A stretch of 21,452 nt of DNA from the IMG/VR virus record IMGVR_UViG_3300031753_000042, positions 1-21,452 of that record. The stretch is one strand, 5' to 3'. The position numbers were made by a program, and so were the translations under genes. Positions 21,114 to 21,452 of this stretch are shown here, piece by piece; within the stretch, counting starts at the first letter, position 1; each line of letters opens with the position of its first letter. Below the pieces are notes generated by a model that saw only the letters and a list, made by a program, of their open reading frames with translations, searched no databases and was not told the DNA's origin. Origin of the DNA: a virus.

Positions 21114-21452
21114 TCACCTTATGACCGTCCCGATGTACTGCGAATTGCACGCCCTTGAAAAGTCCAGCTTCCGGCTGCAGCTCGGCAGCACCGTCCCGTT
21201 GATCACGACGATAAGCCCCCCCGCTCCGCGCGCTCCCGGCGACCACTGCCCGCCCGCTGTATTATTCCCCAGCCCACCAGCTCCACCCCCTCCGTAGGCC
21301 CCTCCCGGCCCAGCGACAAACAGCGAATTGCCATTCGCCCCCGTCCCCCCTCCCCCACCACCCGGCCCCGCAGCCGCTCCCCCCACCGTCTGCGTATATC
21401 CGACGCCATTCCCCCCTGCCCCGCCATTCCCCGTCTGATATCCTCCCCCTCC
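21114..21452 (-). CDS. C-terminal part of a glycine-rich fibre-like protein (cut by the right edge)
   Basis: The frame is open to the right edge and ends at TGA 21114-21116. The visible 112 residues begin with glycine runs (GGGGYQTGNGGAGGNGVGYT) and continue with GGGAYGGGGAGG-like blocks. They then reach GAGGLIVVINGT, a strand seen at the end of glycine-rich phage tail-fibre or receptor-binding domains. A short tail with two Cys (SCSRK, ACNSQYIG) follows. Glycine-rich domains of this kind often sit at fibre tips and contact the receptor. The start and size are outside the window. Identity as a fibre is inferred from composition and the LIVV motif. Confidence 0.75.
   Translation of the reverse strand, partial: GGGGYQTGNGGAGGNGVGYTQTVGGAAAGPGGGGGGTGANGNSLFVAGPGGAYGGGGAGGLGNNTAGGQWSPGARGAGGLIVVINGTVLPSCSRKLDFSRACNSQYIGTVIR

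Noticed and set aside
1-21452. CRISPR arrays, tRNA or rRNA genes, insertion sequences, integrase, attachment sites
   Set aside because: Looked for by eye and none seen: no regularly spaced repeats, cloverleaf, transposase or recombinase patterns. A tool-based scan would be more sensitive.

Overview
The window is a 21.5 kb piece of a tailed double-stranded DNA phage genome with a P22-like (podovirus-type) head and tail-neck module. It could be a free phage or part of a prophage: no integrase, repressor, attachment site, tRNA or bacterial gene is visible. The DNA is GC-rich. Every gene I support lies on the minus strand, so transcription and gene order run from the right edge to the left. Genes are packed with ATGA/GTGA overlaps or gaps of a few bases; only one spacer reaches about 150 bp and no stretch over 300 bp lacks a gene. 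A Gram-negative, probably proteobacterial host is suggested by the lambda R-type muramidase, the GH19-type endolysin, a small lipoprotein, Sec-type signal peptides and the P22-like morphogenesis set. This host call is inference.

In transcription order, the right third (21452 to 16753) holds exported, fibre-like and lysis functions: the end of a glycine-rich fibre-like protein, a 315-aa signal-peptide protein with three internal repeats, a GH19-type endolysin, a 79-aa lipoprotein, three small membrane proteins (holin candidates), a PD-(D/E)xK nuclease-like protein, two small unknown proteins and a 180-aa exported protein. The middle (16682 to 7327) is packaging and capsid: large terminase, P22-type portal, a lambda R-like muramidase, a 603-aa protein with an HExxH metallopeptidase-like domain, two small helical proteins, the scaffold, a 71-aa protein and the P22-type coat protein. 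The left third (7298 to 1) holds three small head/neck proteins, a gp4-like adaptor, a gp10-like DNA stabilisation protein and two small structural-type proteins. It then has a sulfotransferase-like and a GNAT-like enzyme, a DNA-ejection-type protein, two unknowns and the start of another probable virion protein that runs off the left edge.

Terminase and portal would fill a procapsid built from coat and scaffold. The gp4/gp10-like proteins close the neck, and the muramidase, metallopeptidase-like protein and ejection proteins plausibly travel in the virion to cross the cell wall. The holin, endolysin and lipoprotein group would release progeny. The points most worth a second look are the sulfotransferase/GNAT pair inside the tail cluster, the muramidase plus 603-aa protein inserted between portal and scaffold, a shared PKM module in two neighbouring head proteins, a low-GC orphan gene, and exported fibre-like proteins beside the lysis genes. 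No small terminase, tail needle or tailspike was recognised.
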